The position numbers and the translations under genes were made by a program. The notes under the pieces were generated by a model. That model ran no database searches. It worked only from the letters and a program-made list of their open reading frames with translations, and was not told the origin of the DNA. From Burkholderiales bacterium (GTDB lineage: Bacteria > Pseudomonadota > Gammaproteobacteria > Burkholderiales > Casimicrobiaceae), in contig JANXNI010000018.1 in NCBI GenBank assembly GCA_025354165.1, positions 1 to 38,578 on the forward strand: a stretch of DNA of 38,578 nt, read 5' to 3'. Each line of letters opens with the position of its first letter. Position 1 is the stretch's first letter. Positions 16,198 through 24,146 of this stretch are shown piece after piece.

Positions 16198-17988
16198 ATG
16201 AGAACAACTTACACAGGCCTGGTCGACACCAAATACATCGACCAAATCGTTACCGTTACTGGCTGGGTGCATCGTCGCCGCGACCACGGCGGCGTAATCT
16301 TCGTCGACCTGCGTGATCGCGAAGGCATCAGTCAGGTCGTCATCGATCCAGACCGTCCTGACGCGTTCAAACTCGCCGAAACGCTGAGGAACGAGTTCTG
16401 CATCCGTGTGACAGGCAAAGTCCGCGCACGCCCCGAAGGCACAACGAATAAGGACATGGTCTCTGGCGGCATCGAAATCTTCGCCCACGAAATCGAGATT
16501 TACAACGCGTCGCTCACGCCACCGTTCATGATCGACGAGGACGTTGTCAACGAAGAGCTTCGTTTCAAATATCGCTACCTCGACCTGCGTCGCCCGCAAA
16601 TGGCGAAGAACCTCATGCTGCGCGCCAAGGTGGCGCGCGCTGCGCGTGAATACTTGGACGAGCGCGGTTTCGTCGACATCGAAACGCCGGTGCTCTACAA
16701 GAGCACGCCGGAAGGCGCGCGCGAGTTCCTCGTACCGTCGCGCATGCACGACGGCCAGTTCTACGCACTGCCGCAAAGCCCACAGCTGTTCAAGCAACTC
16801 TTGATGGTCGCGGGCTTTGACCGTTACTACCAAATCGTCAAATGCTTCCGCGACGAAGACCTGCGCGCTGATCGTCAGCCCGAGTTCACGCAGATCGATA
16901 TCGAGACCTCATTCCTGACCGAGCACGATGTGCAGGACATGATGGAAGGCCTGATCAAACACTTGTGGAAAAAGGGCCTCGGTGTTGATCTGCCAACCTT
17001 CCCGCGCCTGCCGTATTCGGAGGCGATGAGCAAGTACGGCAGCGATAAGCCCGATCTGCGTGTCAAGCTTGAGCTCACCGAACTCACCGACGTGATGAAG
17101 ACCGTGGACTTCAAGGTCTTCCGTGGTGCGGCCGATTTGAAAGACGGTCGCGTGGTGTGCTTGCGCGTTCCGGGTGGCGCCAAGATTTCACGCAAGGAAA
17201 TCGACGACTACACCACCTTCGTCGCGATTTACGGCGCGAAAGGGTTGGCCTGGATTAAGGTGAACGACGTCACCAAACTGAACGAAGAAGGCCTGCAAAG
17301 CCCAGTCGTCAAGTTCCTCACGCCGGACTCCATCGCGCAAATCATCGCTCGCAGCGGCGCACAAAGCGGCGACATCATCTTCTTCGGCGCGGATCGCAAG
17401 AAGGTCGTCAACGACGCGATGGGCGCACTGCGCGCGAAGATCGGTGTGCAACACGGCCAAGAACTCGGCTTCTTCGAAAAAGGCTTCAAGCCATGCTGGG
17501 TCGTCGACTTCCCGTGCTACGAGTACGACGAAGAGAACAAGCGCTACGTCGCCGCGCACCACCCATTCACCAGCCCGAAAGACGACCACTGGCCCCTGCT
17601 CGACACCGACCCAAGTCAGGTGCTCGCCAAGGCCTACGACGTCGCCATGAACGGCTGGGAACTCGGCGGCGGTTCAGTGCGTATCCATCGCCCCGAACTG
17701 CAAGCCAAACAATTCGCCACGCTGGGCATCAGTGAAGAAGATCAACGCGCCAAGTTCGGCTTCCTTCTCGACGCGCTGCAATACGGCGCACCGCCGCACG
17801 CAGGCATCGCGTTTGGGCTGGATCGGATTGTCACCATGATGTGCGAAGCCGAATCGATCCGCGACGTGATTGCCTTCCCGAAGACGCAGCGAGGGCAGGA
17901 CTTGATGGTGGATGCGCCTACGCCGGTGACGGAGAAACAGTTGCGCGAGTTGCATATTCGGTTGCGGAATACGCAAGTGGCAGGGTAA
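16198..17988 (+). CDS. aspS: Aspartyl-tRNA synthetase, probably non-discriminating (Asp/Asn)
   Basis: This class II synthetase of 596 residues charges tRNA-Asp. It has the N-terminal OB-fold anticodon domain (about 1-105), motif 2 with [18 protein letters not shown], the bacterial GAD insertion (about 290-415), and motif 3 [13 protein letters not shown]. His30 in RRRDHGG and Gly81 in RARPEGTT correspond to the His31 and Gly83 that mark non-discriminating AspRS in Pseudomonas aeruginosa, whereas the E. coli discriminating enzyme has Leu and Lys. Such an enzyme also misacylates tRNA-Asn, with GatCAB finishing Asn-tRNA. That predicts gatCAB elsewhere in this genome. The upstream ribosome binding site is weak. 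Confidence 0.97.
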   Translation: MRTTYTGLVDTKYIDQIVTVTGWVHRRRDHGGVIFVDLRDREGISQVVIDPDRPDAFKLAETLRNEFCIRVTGKVRARPEGTTNKDMVSGGIEIFAHEIEIYNASLTPPFMIDEDVVNEELRFKYRYLDLRRPQMAKNLMLRAKVARAAREYLDERGFVDIETPVLYKSTPEGAREFLVPSRMHDGQFYALPQSPQLFKQLLMVAGFDRYYQIVKCFRDEDLRADRQPEFTQIDIETSFLTEHDVQDMMEGLIKHLWKKGLGVDLPTFPRLPYSEAMSKYGSDKPDLRVKLELTELTDVMKTVDFKVFRGAADLKDGRVVCLRVPGGAKISRKEIDDYTTFVAIYGAKGLAWIKVNDVTKLNEEGLQSPVVKFLTPDSIAQIIARSGAQSGDIIFFGADRKKVVNDAMGALRAKIGVQHGQELGFFEKGFKPCWVVDFPCYEYDEENKRYVAAHHPFTSPKDDHWPLLDTDPSQVLAKAYDVAMNGWELGGGSVRIHRPELQAKQFATLGISEEDQRAKFGFLLDALQYGAPPHAGIAFGLDRIVTMMCEAESIRDVIAFPKTQRGQDLMVDAPTPVTEKQLRELHIRLRNTQVAG

Positions 17989-17992
17989 CGAC

Positions 17993-18002
17993 GTAGGGTG
18001 GG
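17993..18002. repeat. GTAGGGTGGG repeat copy before the HEPN-type gene
   Basis: The ten bases match copies at 4063-4072 and 19074-19083. This copy lies five bases after the aspS stop and is followed by GATGCTCCAATTCCGCCC. Together with the copy at 19074 it brackets the HEPN-type gene. Confidence 0.5.
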
Positions 18003-18046
18003 ATGCTCCAATTCCGCCCAACACTTGCCAATGAGAAAGAAACTGA

Positions 18047-19042
18047 ATGAGCGCTTCTGTCGAACCGTCGAATCTCTCGGTTTGTTTTAACTCAAATACG
18101 CTTGAGAAAGATGAACCTGTTGAGTTATCGCCCACGGCAAAACTCCGCTACTCAAACGACACCGAAAGCAACGCTCTCGACGACTATCTGGAAAAACTTG
18201 TCGCAAGTGATTTGTTTGGGAGTAGTTTTCCGCTTCTGACGAATATCAGTCCAAAACTAGACGGAAGCGGCTCTTCGTCGACACAGTCAAGCCGCCCACG
18301 TCGATATGTTGTGCTTGAGAGTAGCGAAGCAGAAGTTCAACGTAGACATCTAGCGCTTCAACGGCAGTTAGCACTCTTAAGGGTTGCGCCATTTCCGCTA
18401 AGGTTTGGATTCAACTTTCGTCTCTACGATGATGGCAGGCGTCATCGCAACTACCACGTCGAAGAGTTGCATAGCCTAGTCAAAGCGCCGTTGACGAACA
18501 CGGAGGGTGGGTTAATAGAAATCAGCAAAGCGAACGTAATGCAGTACGCGGCTCTCTTTGGTGTAACGCGAAACTGGCGTGATTCCGATTGGGAAAGACC
18601 AATGCGATTGCTCAACATGTATCGAGACATCTGCTCTTTACCTGCAAACTCACAGTTTCACTACGTTGGGCTTTTCGCATTGCTGGAAGGAATCCTTGCA
18701 CATAAGCCAAAACCGACCGACCCCACTGAGTCAATCGGTCGGCAGATGCGTAGAAAAACGAGTTTAGTGATGAACAGGAGCGAGGAAAGTCCAAACGCGG
18801 CCACGCACTTTTCACAATTGCCGACGGACAAGCGCGACGAACTGCTATGGAGCGCCCTTTACGATCTTCGGAGCGAAATAGCCCACGGCAATACTCCAAC
18901 TTTTGAAAAAGGTGAAGGCAAAAAGCAGGTGAAACTCGATGATCTTGCATCATGCGTCCGCTATGTCGATGACGTTGCCCGCTTGCTGCTACGACAACTT
19001 TGTGCCGAGCCACAACTGATGAGTGATCTTCGAGAGGTTTAA
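18047..19042 (+). CDS. Putative ApeA-like HEPN-domain protein
   Basis: This 331-residue protein is not one I recognise as a whole. Its C-terminal half (about 195-331) is helical and resembles the HEPN domain of ApeA-type proteins: YVGLFALLEGILAHKP, a polar stretch, then LYDLRSEIAHGN carrying the R-x4-H motif (Arg275, His280) that is the RNase active site in HEPN toxins and CRISPR-associated nucleases. A final helix pair (CVRYVDDVARLLLRQL) closes the domain. The N-terminal half has no motif I can name. The gene is visibly less GC-rich than its neighbours, and GTAGGGTGGG repeats lie on both sides, suggesting transfer. A defence role is possible but not shown. Confidence 0.6.
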   Translation: MSASVEPSNLSVCFNSNTLEKDEPVELSPTAKLRYSNDTESNALDDYLEKLVASDLFGSSFPLLTNISPKLDGSGSSSTQSSRPRRYVVLESSEAEVQRRHLALQRQLALLRVAPFPLRFGFNFRLYDDGRRHRNYHVEELHSLVKAPLTNTEGGLIEISKANVMQYAALFGVTRNWRDSDWERPMRLLNMYRDICSLPANSQFHYVGLFALLEGILAHKPKPTDPTESIGRQMRRKTSLVMNRSEESPNAATHFSQLPTDKRDELLWSALYDLRSEIAHGNTPTFEKGEGKKQVKLDDLASCVRYVDDVARLLLRQLCAEPQLMSDLREV

Positions 19043-19073
19043 TACATAAGGTGCGCATCGACATTCGAGCGAG

Positions 19074-19149
19074 GTAGGGTGGGCACCCCGTGCCCACGCG
19101 TCACTCCACTTGCGAATTGAAGCCCGTGGGCAACAAGTTGCCCCCCTAC
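19074..19149. repeat. GTAGGGTGGG-type inverted-repeat element
   Basis: GTAGGGTGGGCA at 19074-19085 pairs, with one mismatch, with TGCCCCCCTAC at 19139-19149. Inner segments CCGTGCCCAC (19089-19098) and GCCCGTGGGC also pair, so the whole element can form a branched stem. It is the most complete copy of the family in the window and ends 40 bases before the next gene. Confidence 0.6.
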
Positions 19150-19189
19150 GATTTGGCCATGAGCGCATCTCGGCGCTACCATCACATTC

Positions 19190-19807
19190 ATGAAGACTCC
19201 AATAAAACGCGATGCAACGGGCATGCGAGCGAGCTACAAGCGCTCTGATTTCGGCGAAATGGAACGTGGCAAATATGTCGCACTCGCGCGGGCCGCATTG
19301 ACACAAAACACCGCGACCGAACCCCTCACCATCCGCCCCGCCGTTGACGCCGACGTCGAAGGCATGCGCACGCTGCTCAACGACATCATTCGCATCGGCG
19401 GAACGACGGCGATCACGAATGAGTTGTCGCCCGACGAAATGCGCGAGTGGTTTATCTCCGGCGAGGCCGTGGTTTCCTGTTTCGTGGCGTTCGATTCCGA
19501 CGGGACCATAGTGGGTTTTCAGTCGCTGAGCAAGTACGACAGCCTGCCCGCCGGGTGGGTGGATATCGCGACCTTTGCCAGCCGCTCGCGTCACAAATCG
19601 GGCGTGGGCAGCGCGCTGTTTGCCCGCACGCGCGAAGCGGCCTCAAAGCTCGGCTTTTCGGCAATTAACGCCTCAATCCGCGTAGTGAACGAAGGCGGTC
19701 TGGCGTACTACAGCCGCATGGGATTTACGACCTATCTCGTCGAAGACGGCGATCCGCAGGCGCAAGGCCGCGTGTTCAACCGCGTCCACAAGCTGTTCAC
19801 ACTGTAG
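19190..19807 (+). CDS. GNAT-family N-acetyltransferase with an odd N-terminal segment
   Basis: From about residue 46 the 205-residue protein is a GNAT domain: LTIRPAVDADVEGM, IVGFQSLSKYDSL, and the acetyl-CoA loop region ASRSRHKSGVGSALFARTREAASKLGF, ending NEGGLAYYSRMGFTTYL. It resembles MnaT-like acyltransferases acting on amino acids or similar small amines. The first 45 residues contain RASYKRSDFGEMERGKYV, which looks like the leader of small stand-alone proteins of the xDFGxxxRGKY kind, some of which are antitoxin-like. The GNAT may therefore be fused to such a piece. Starts at 19190 or 19223 are both possible. Confidence 0.75.
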   Translation: MKTPIKRDATGMRASYKRSDFGEMERGKYVALARAALTQNTATEPLTIRPAVDADVEGMRTLLNDIIRIGGTTAITNELSPDEMREWFISGEAVVSCFVAFDSDGTIVGFQSLSKYDSLPAGWVDIATFASRSRHKSGVGSALFARTREAASKLGFSAINASIRVVNEGGLAYYSRMGFTTYLVEDGDPQAQGRVFNRVHKLFTL

Positions 19808-19947
19808 CGGGTGGAGGCGCGCATCGGGACGCGCACCTCGGCCTGTACCAAACCAACTTCATCGCAACAACGCGGCACTTGCCCCGCAGCTTTACCCGAC
19901 ATTGTTGCTTGCGGGTGACAGCAGGCAGACCCGCGTTCCTGGTTTAA

Positions 19948-20439
19948 TCAGTACACCGGAATGTATTCAACAGCTCCCGTGTCGCCGTCATAAATCATTT
20001 CATACGGGTACCAATAGATCTCCTCGTTACCGTAATCGTCGTAGTACGCGTAACCGATGTACACAATGCCCATGTCTTGCAACTGCACGTGCTGCATTGA
20101 CGCGTATTGGAGCACGTCTGCTGACGCCATCTTTGTTTTGGTCTTGTACTTGGTGACGGGCAATTCACCCTTCTTGCTGTGCTTGACGTGCATGCCTGCA
20201 ATCTTGCCGTCCTTCACCTCCACGGAGACGGTTTGCGGGCCGTTTGTTTCGAGCACGTGTTTGCCATTGGCCTTGATCTTGTCGCCAAGCAATTGCTTTC
20301 CATTTTTATGGTTCGCTTTGCCTTTGCCCTTACCCTTGCCTTTTTCATCGTCCTTGCCTGCTGCCGCAGCGTGGCCAGCGAAAGCCGACATGCCGAGGAC
20401 AGCAACACCCGCGGTAAATAATCTTCGATTAGGGTTCAT
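19948..20439 (-). CDS. Small exported protein with Lys/Gly-rich linker, unknown function
   Basis: This 163-residue protein is not a family I can name. The N-terminus NRRLFTAGVAVLGMSAFAGHAAAA is a signal peptide with a twin-arginine look, cleaved near residue 26. A basic run DDEKGKGKGKGKANHKNGKQ follows, then a beta-rich domain (TVSVEVKDGKIAGMHVKHSKKG) and a Tyr/acid-rich C-terminus (IYWYPYEMIYDGDTGAVEYIPVY). The internal repeat of YD/YG residues suggests a periplasmic binding or structural protein. ATG 20439 is chosen because GGAG lies about eight bases upstream; the frame extends further without support. Confidence 0.65.
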   Translation of the reverse strand: MNPNRRLFTAGVAVLGMSAFAGHAAAAGKDDEKGKGKGKGKANHKNGKQLLGDKIKANGKHVLETNGPQTVSVEVKDGKIAGMHVKHSKKGELPVTKYKTKTKMASADVLQYASMQHVQLQDMGIVYIGYAYYDDYGNEEIYWYPYEMIYDGDTGAVEYIPVY

Positions 20440-20565
20440 AGTTTCATCTCCATTAAATGACGTTGCCTGGTTGGGTGTTGTGAGCGGTTCCATCCCGGAT
20501 AAAGCTTGCGTGATTCCGAACGCGCCGATACGGGCGGTTCCACCGATCAAGTCCAGCTAGTGCAA

Positions 20566-20880
20566 TCATCTACAAACAACAGACCGGTTGCCGTAGGAGA
20601 GCGCCTTAGATTTGCGTCGGATCAAGCGTGGTGCCAACGAAGCTGCGCAAAATCGAGCACCCGTGATTGAAACCATCCGCGATTCCACGACGTGACTTCG
20701 AGACAACGACTCTGCGCCTTTTCGGCAGCGTTGAACTGCAGCGCCGGCTGGTAGACAAATGGCCAACAACTTTAACGTGAGACGCTAGTTTAATATGGGC
20801 TAAGCGTCGCTTTACGCACAAAATCAACTTTCGGATAAAAACATCGCCAGGCCCATATGAAATAAGGACTTCATCCAAAA
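20566..20880 (-). pseudogene. Decayed OmpA-like C-terminal fragment
   Basis: On the minus strand the frame reading GDVFIRKL...SHVKVVGHLSTS...LPKRRRVVVSKSRRGIADG resembles the peptidoglycan-binding OmpA C-domain, whose conserved core runs VxVVGHTxSTG...LSxRRAxSV...SRGIA. Neighbouring frames add GAAVQR, KGAESLSRSHVVES and a terminal YGNRSVVC that fit the same alignment (xAAYNxxLSERRAESVVxYL and NRRVEV). No one frame holds all pieces, so several small indels must have occurred. No N-terminal barrel is present. Confidence is limited because the similarity is short and judged by eye. Confidence 0.4.
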
Positions 20881-20887
20881 GCTGTTG
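20851..20887. repeat. Second copy of the 37-base repeat
   Basis: This is the partner of 11285-11321, with 28 of 37 positions identical and the same spacing from GCCCAT to the conserved right half. Here the copy lies at the 5' side of the OmpA-like remnant on the minus strand. Confidence 0.35.
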
Positions 20888-20977
20888 TTTTAGAATGAGT
20901 CTTGGCGGGTCACTCGCGCACCGTACACAATGAATTCGTCTTTCGCGTTGTCCATGTTTTCAATTTAGAAAACCCTC

Positions 20978-21520
20978 TTGAACGCGCTGCAATCCATCGC
21001 CAACGGCAACCGCCCAACTCGCCGCCGAACCCGGTCGTACTGCGTGACGCTGCTCGCGGTCGTCGCACTCAGCACCTCAGGCGCAGCAGGGGCCGAGCCC
21101 GCCAAGGGCACGCTTACGGGCACAGGCAAAATCCCAGCTGCCGTAAACGTCAGACACGCGTATCTGATCAAAGGCCCCAACGCGTTTGGCGACAAAGCGG
21201 TTCGCTTGTTGATCCTGTCCGAAGTGGATCAAGGCGCGCACATCAAGTCGTGCGTCACGATGTCTTGCGCCACCGAAAAACTTGAAAGCGGCATGACCGT
21301 TGAATTCGACTCGGGCCCGCGCCTGTTGTACTGGTTTGTGGCGAACGGGCAGCGCGTGCAGGCGTCCGGCACAGCAGATCCGGACACCGTGTCGCTTACC
21401 GTCAATACGCCGCAACGGCTGACCGGCACATGGACGCACGACGCGTCCGGCCAGGGCGGCCCGAAGATCGCCGTGGAGTTCGACGCGCCAATGCTCAAGG
21501 AATTTACGAATACGCCGTAG
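20978..21520 (+). CDS. Exported beta-rich protein of unknown function
   Basis: The 180-residue protein has a signal peptide: basic RRRTRSYC then VTLLAVVALSTSGAAGA, with a likely cleavage before EPAKGTL. The mature part is beta-rich with the motifs GTLTGTGKIPAAVNVRHAYLI and LTGTWTHDASGQGGPKIAVEFD, and a single cysteine pair (SCVTMSC). I do not recognise the family. The only available start is TTG at 20978, since an in-frame stop precedes it closely, and no good ribosome binding site is visible, so the true start is uncertain. It may lie downstream at an internal GTG. Confidence 0.6.
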   Translation: MNALQSIANGNRPTRRRTRSYCVTLLAVVALSTSGAAGAEPAKGTLTGTGKIPAAVNVRHAYLIKGPNAFGDKAVRLLILSEVDQGAHIKSCVTMSCATEKLESGMTVEFDSGPRLLYWFVANGQRVQASGTADPDTVSLTVNTPQRLTGTWTHDASGQGGPKIAVEFDAPMLKEFTNTP

Positions 21521-21615
21521 TCCGTAGCCCTTCGAGCCGCAGCGCGTCCGGGTTGTGTGGATTTACGCAGTTTGCAAGGTTCGATGAATAATTGCCCTGA
21601 CGCGCTTCGCTTCTC

Positions 21616-22485
21616 ATGGCCACATTTCTACACATCATGCAAATACCGACGACACCTTTCTGCAACGGCGCTACCCTGCCCCGCTTCGGCATCGGCACTT
21701 GGCGCATGGGCGAGCGCACGTCTGCTGCGCAGGAGGAAATCGCTGTTATCAAAGCTGCGATTGAGCGTGGTGTGACGCTGATTGATACGGCAGAAATGTA
21801 TGGCGACGGGGGCGCAGAAATCATCATCGGTCGCGCGATAGCCGACGCGCCATCCACACGCGAAAAACTCTACATCGTAAGCAAGGTGTACCCACACAAT
21901 GCGTCACGCAAAGGTACCCTCGCCGCCTGCGAGCGCAGTCTGAAACGGCTGGGCACTGACTACCTAGATTGCTATCTGCTGCACTGGCCCGGTGAGCATC
22001 CGATTGCCGAGACGGTGGAGGCATTTGAGGCGCTCAAAGCGCAGGGAAAAATTCGCGCGTGGGGTGTGTCGAATTTTGATGTGGACGACATGGAAGAACT
22101 GGCCTCGGTCGCGAACGGCAACAACGTCGCCACCAACCAAGTGCTCTACAACTTGTTGCGTCGTGGCGTTGAGTTTTCGTTGTTGCCGTGGCACCGCGAA
22201 CGGGGCATTTCCACGATGGCGTATTCGCCGATTGAGCAGGCGCAATTGCTGGCCTCAGCCAAGCTGCAAACCATCGCCAGCGACATCGGCGCGACGCCCG
22301 CGCAGCTAGCGATTGCGTGGTTGCTCATTCAGCCGGACGTAATCGTGATCCCGAAAACCACGCACATCGCACGCGTGGATGAAAACCTTGGCGCACTTGA
22401 TTTGAAGCTTGATGCATCAACGTTCGCTGCGCTGGACGCAGCGTTTCCACCGCCGCATAAACGCACGCCGTTGGCGATGTTGTAG
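21616..22485 (+). CDS. Aldo/keto reductase
   Basis: The 289-residue TIM-barrel oxidoreductase uses NADPH to reduce aldehydes or ketones. The catalytic tetrad is complete: Asp57 and Tyr62 in TLIDTAEMYG, Lys90 in YIVSKVYP and His123 in LLHWPGE. The cofactor region shows GVSNFDVDDMEEL and VIVIPKTTHIARVDEN. It resembles the diketogulonate-reductase branch rather than the voltage-channel-like branch. Two ATGs (21616 and 21637) are possible, neither with a strong ribosome binding site. The substrate is unknown. Confidence 0.88.
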   Translation: MATFLHIMQIPTTPFCNGATLPRFGIGTWRMGERTSAAQEEIAVIKAAIERGVTLIDTAEMYGDGGAEIIIGRAIADAPSTREKLYIVSKVYPHNASRKGTLAACERSLKRLGTDYLDCYLLHWPGEHPIAETVEAFEALKAQGKIRAWGVSNFDVDDMEELASVANGNNVATNQVLYNLLRRGVEFSLLPWHRERGISTMAYSPIEQAQLLASAKLQTIASDIGATPAQLAIAWLLIQPDVIVIPKTTHIARVDENLGALDLKLDASTFAALDAAFPPPHKRTPLAML

Positions 22486-22675
22486 CTGCGCTCAGCGTGT
22501 CTCCACTGAATTTTCAAATGCGACGGCGATACTTGAAAACTGTGCAACTTCGCAACAATCTCGCGCCGCTAGTGCTGGATAAACCCCATCCAGCAACGAT
22601 TCCACATGCGATAATAGCGTTATACCTTTATGCGGACAGCAGGTCGCACGCGACCCACTATCCTGGAAAAACTGT
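22486..22675. promoter_or_regulatory. Upstream region of the PpsR-type gene
   Basis: TGT-N11-ACA at 22540-22556 comes close to the TGT-N12-ACA site bound by PpsR/CrtJ but has one base too few. GCTGGAT at 22574-22580 pairs with ATCCAGC at 22588-22594 to form a 7-bp hairpin. A purine patch GGA lies eight bases before the TTG start. Autoregulation is possible and would use a non-canonical site; nothing shows it directly. Confidence 0.3.
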
Positions 22676-24139
22676 TTGACACACGTTCCCAAAGATCCGC
22701 TTGACGCCCCAGACTTGGGTGCGTTGTCCGATCTTGCGCCGCAACTGGCGCAGACCTTTGTGTCCATCGCCAGCGACATTGCGCTGGTAATCGATGCCGA
22801 CGGTGTGATTCGTCATATGGCAACGGGGGCCGCTCCCATCGCAGGATCAAATGCCAACTGGATCGGTCGTCCTTGGGCTGAAACGGTCAGCGGTGACACC
22901 CGACGCAAGATTGAGCAACTGCTGAGCGAGGCGCAGACCTCGGGCGTCACTCGGCGGCGTGAGGTCAATCACCCCACCGTTGGAGGGCAGGATATTCCGG
23001 TGGCGTACACCGCCATTCGTTTGGGGCGCGATGGCCCGGTGCTTGCGGTTGGCCGCGATCTGCGCGCTGTAATGGCGATCCAGGAGCGTTTTGTTGTCGC
23101 ACAGCAGGATATGGAGCGTCATTACTGGCAGCAGCGCCAGTCCGAATCGCGTTATCGGCTGCTGTTTCAGGTGGCTACCGACGCCGTGATGGTGGTCGAT
23201 GCACATACGCTCTTGATCGTCGAGGCAAACGCTGCGGCAGGGGCATTGTTCGCCCGCACAGGCCTAAATTTGCTGGGTAAAAGCGTGCTTGATGGCGTTG
23301 CCCGCACGAGTCGACCGGGCGTAGAAGAGCTTCTGATCACGGCGCGGGCCAGCGGTCGACCTGCCGAAATTCGGGCGCGTGCAGCGAGCGCGCCCGGCAC
23401 CCTTGTTTTCACGCAACTGGCGGCCATCGACATTTCCGCGACACCGTTTCGCGCGGGCGAGACGATGTTGTTGCTGGTTCGCGCGCGCGCGGTCAGCGCG
23501 GCGACCGAAAAGCAGTCGGGCAGCGAGCTTGCCGAATTTGTGGAGCGCACCACTGACGCAGTCACCATCACCGATTCCAGTGGTCGTGTGCTGATGGCAA
23601 ACCCGGCGTTTGCCACGCTTTGCGGATTGCCGAGCGAGGCTCAGGCAATGGGTCGGGGTCTGGCTGAGGTATTGGGCGACCCGCAGCATGCGCTGATCTC
23701 CATCCTGGCAGAAGCGCGGCGTCACGGCATTGCCGAAAAACGGATAGCTGTGGTTGGGCAGGCAGACGGGCACCGTTGCGAGGTAGAAATCTCGGCGGCG
23801 ATTTTGGCTGAGGGCGATCAGGAACGGATTGGTTTGACGCTGCGACGCTGCGACACAGTGACCTGCTCGACGCCGTTGCAACTCGGCGAACTGGCCCGGG
23901 CCATTGATAGTTTAGCGAATCAAATTGGCCAGGTACCCCTGTCCGAACTTTTGCAAGAGGCGAGCGACATCGCCGAGCGCCACTTGATCGAGGCAGCCTT
24001 GCAGCGTACGCAAGGCGACAGCGAACGCGCCGCTGAACTGCTTGGCATCAACTCCGATAATTTTGACCGCCGCTCGCGCTATCTCGGCGTCGGCTCGTCT
24101 TTACCGACTGCCGCCGTCGACCCCAAGCTGATTCATTAG
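22676..24139 (+). CDS. ppsR: PpsR/CrtJ-type PAS-domain transcription regulator
   Basis: PpsR proteins repress photosynthesis and pigment genes in purple bacteria and are relieved by redox or by a light-sensing partner. The 487-residue protein has the family layout: an N-terminal PAS (about 25-125, SDIALVIDADGVIRHMA), a coiled linker (FVVAQQDMERHYWQQRQSESRYR), PAS1 (about 160-270, ATDAVMVVDAHTLLIVEANAAA), PAS2 (about 285-395, TTDAVTITDSSGRVLMANPAF) and a C-terminal Fis-type helix-turn-helix (about 425-472, LIEAALQRTQGDSERAAELLGI). The recognition helix NSDNFDRRSRYLG departs from the usual SRQSLYxKLRRYG, so DNA specificity may differ or be lost. The only usable start is TTG 22676. A bacteriophytochrome starts seven bases after the stop, so the pair is co-expressed. 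Confidence 0.85.
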   Translation: MTHVPKDPLDAPDLGALSDLAPQLAQTFVSIASDIALVIDADGVIRHMATGAAPIAGSNANWIGRPWAETVSGDTRRKIEQLLSEAQTSGVTRRREVNHPTVGGQDIPVAYTAIRLGRDGPVLAVGRDLRAVMAIQERFVVAQQDMERHYWQQRQSESRYRLLFQVATDAVMVVDAHTLLIVEANAAAGALFARTGLNLLGKSVLDGVARTSRPGVEELLITARASGRPAEIRARAASAPGTLVFTQLAAIDISATPFRAGETMLLLVRARAVSAATEKQSGSELAEFVERTTDAVTITDSSGRVLMANPAFATLCGLPSEAQAMGRGLAEVLGDPQHALISILAEARRHGIAEKRIAVVGQADGHRCEVEISAAILAEGDQERIGLTLRRCDTVTCSTPLQLGELARAIDSLANQIGQVPLSELLQEASDIAERHLIEAALQRTQGDSERAAELLGINSDNFDRRSRYLGVGSSLPTAAVDPKLIH

Positions 24140-24146
24140 CTCGCGC

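Larger units (their letters stand above)
20440..20977. other. Gene-poor divergent region with structured segments
   Basis: No intact gene is visible here. The left part is the promoter side of the minus-strand exported protein. The middle holds the OmpA-like remnant described separately. Around 20781-20887 there are several short inverted repeats: GACGCT (20781) with AGCGTC (20803), and ATATGGGC (20793) with GCCCATAT (20851), plus the 37-base repeat copy. These could be chance pieces of the decayed gene. Confidence 0.45.

Noticed and set aside
22540-22556. Classical PpsR binding site TGT-N12-ACA
   Set aside because: The spacer is 11 bases, so it is only a near match and a single copy.
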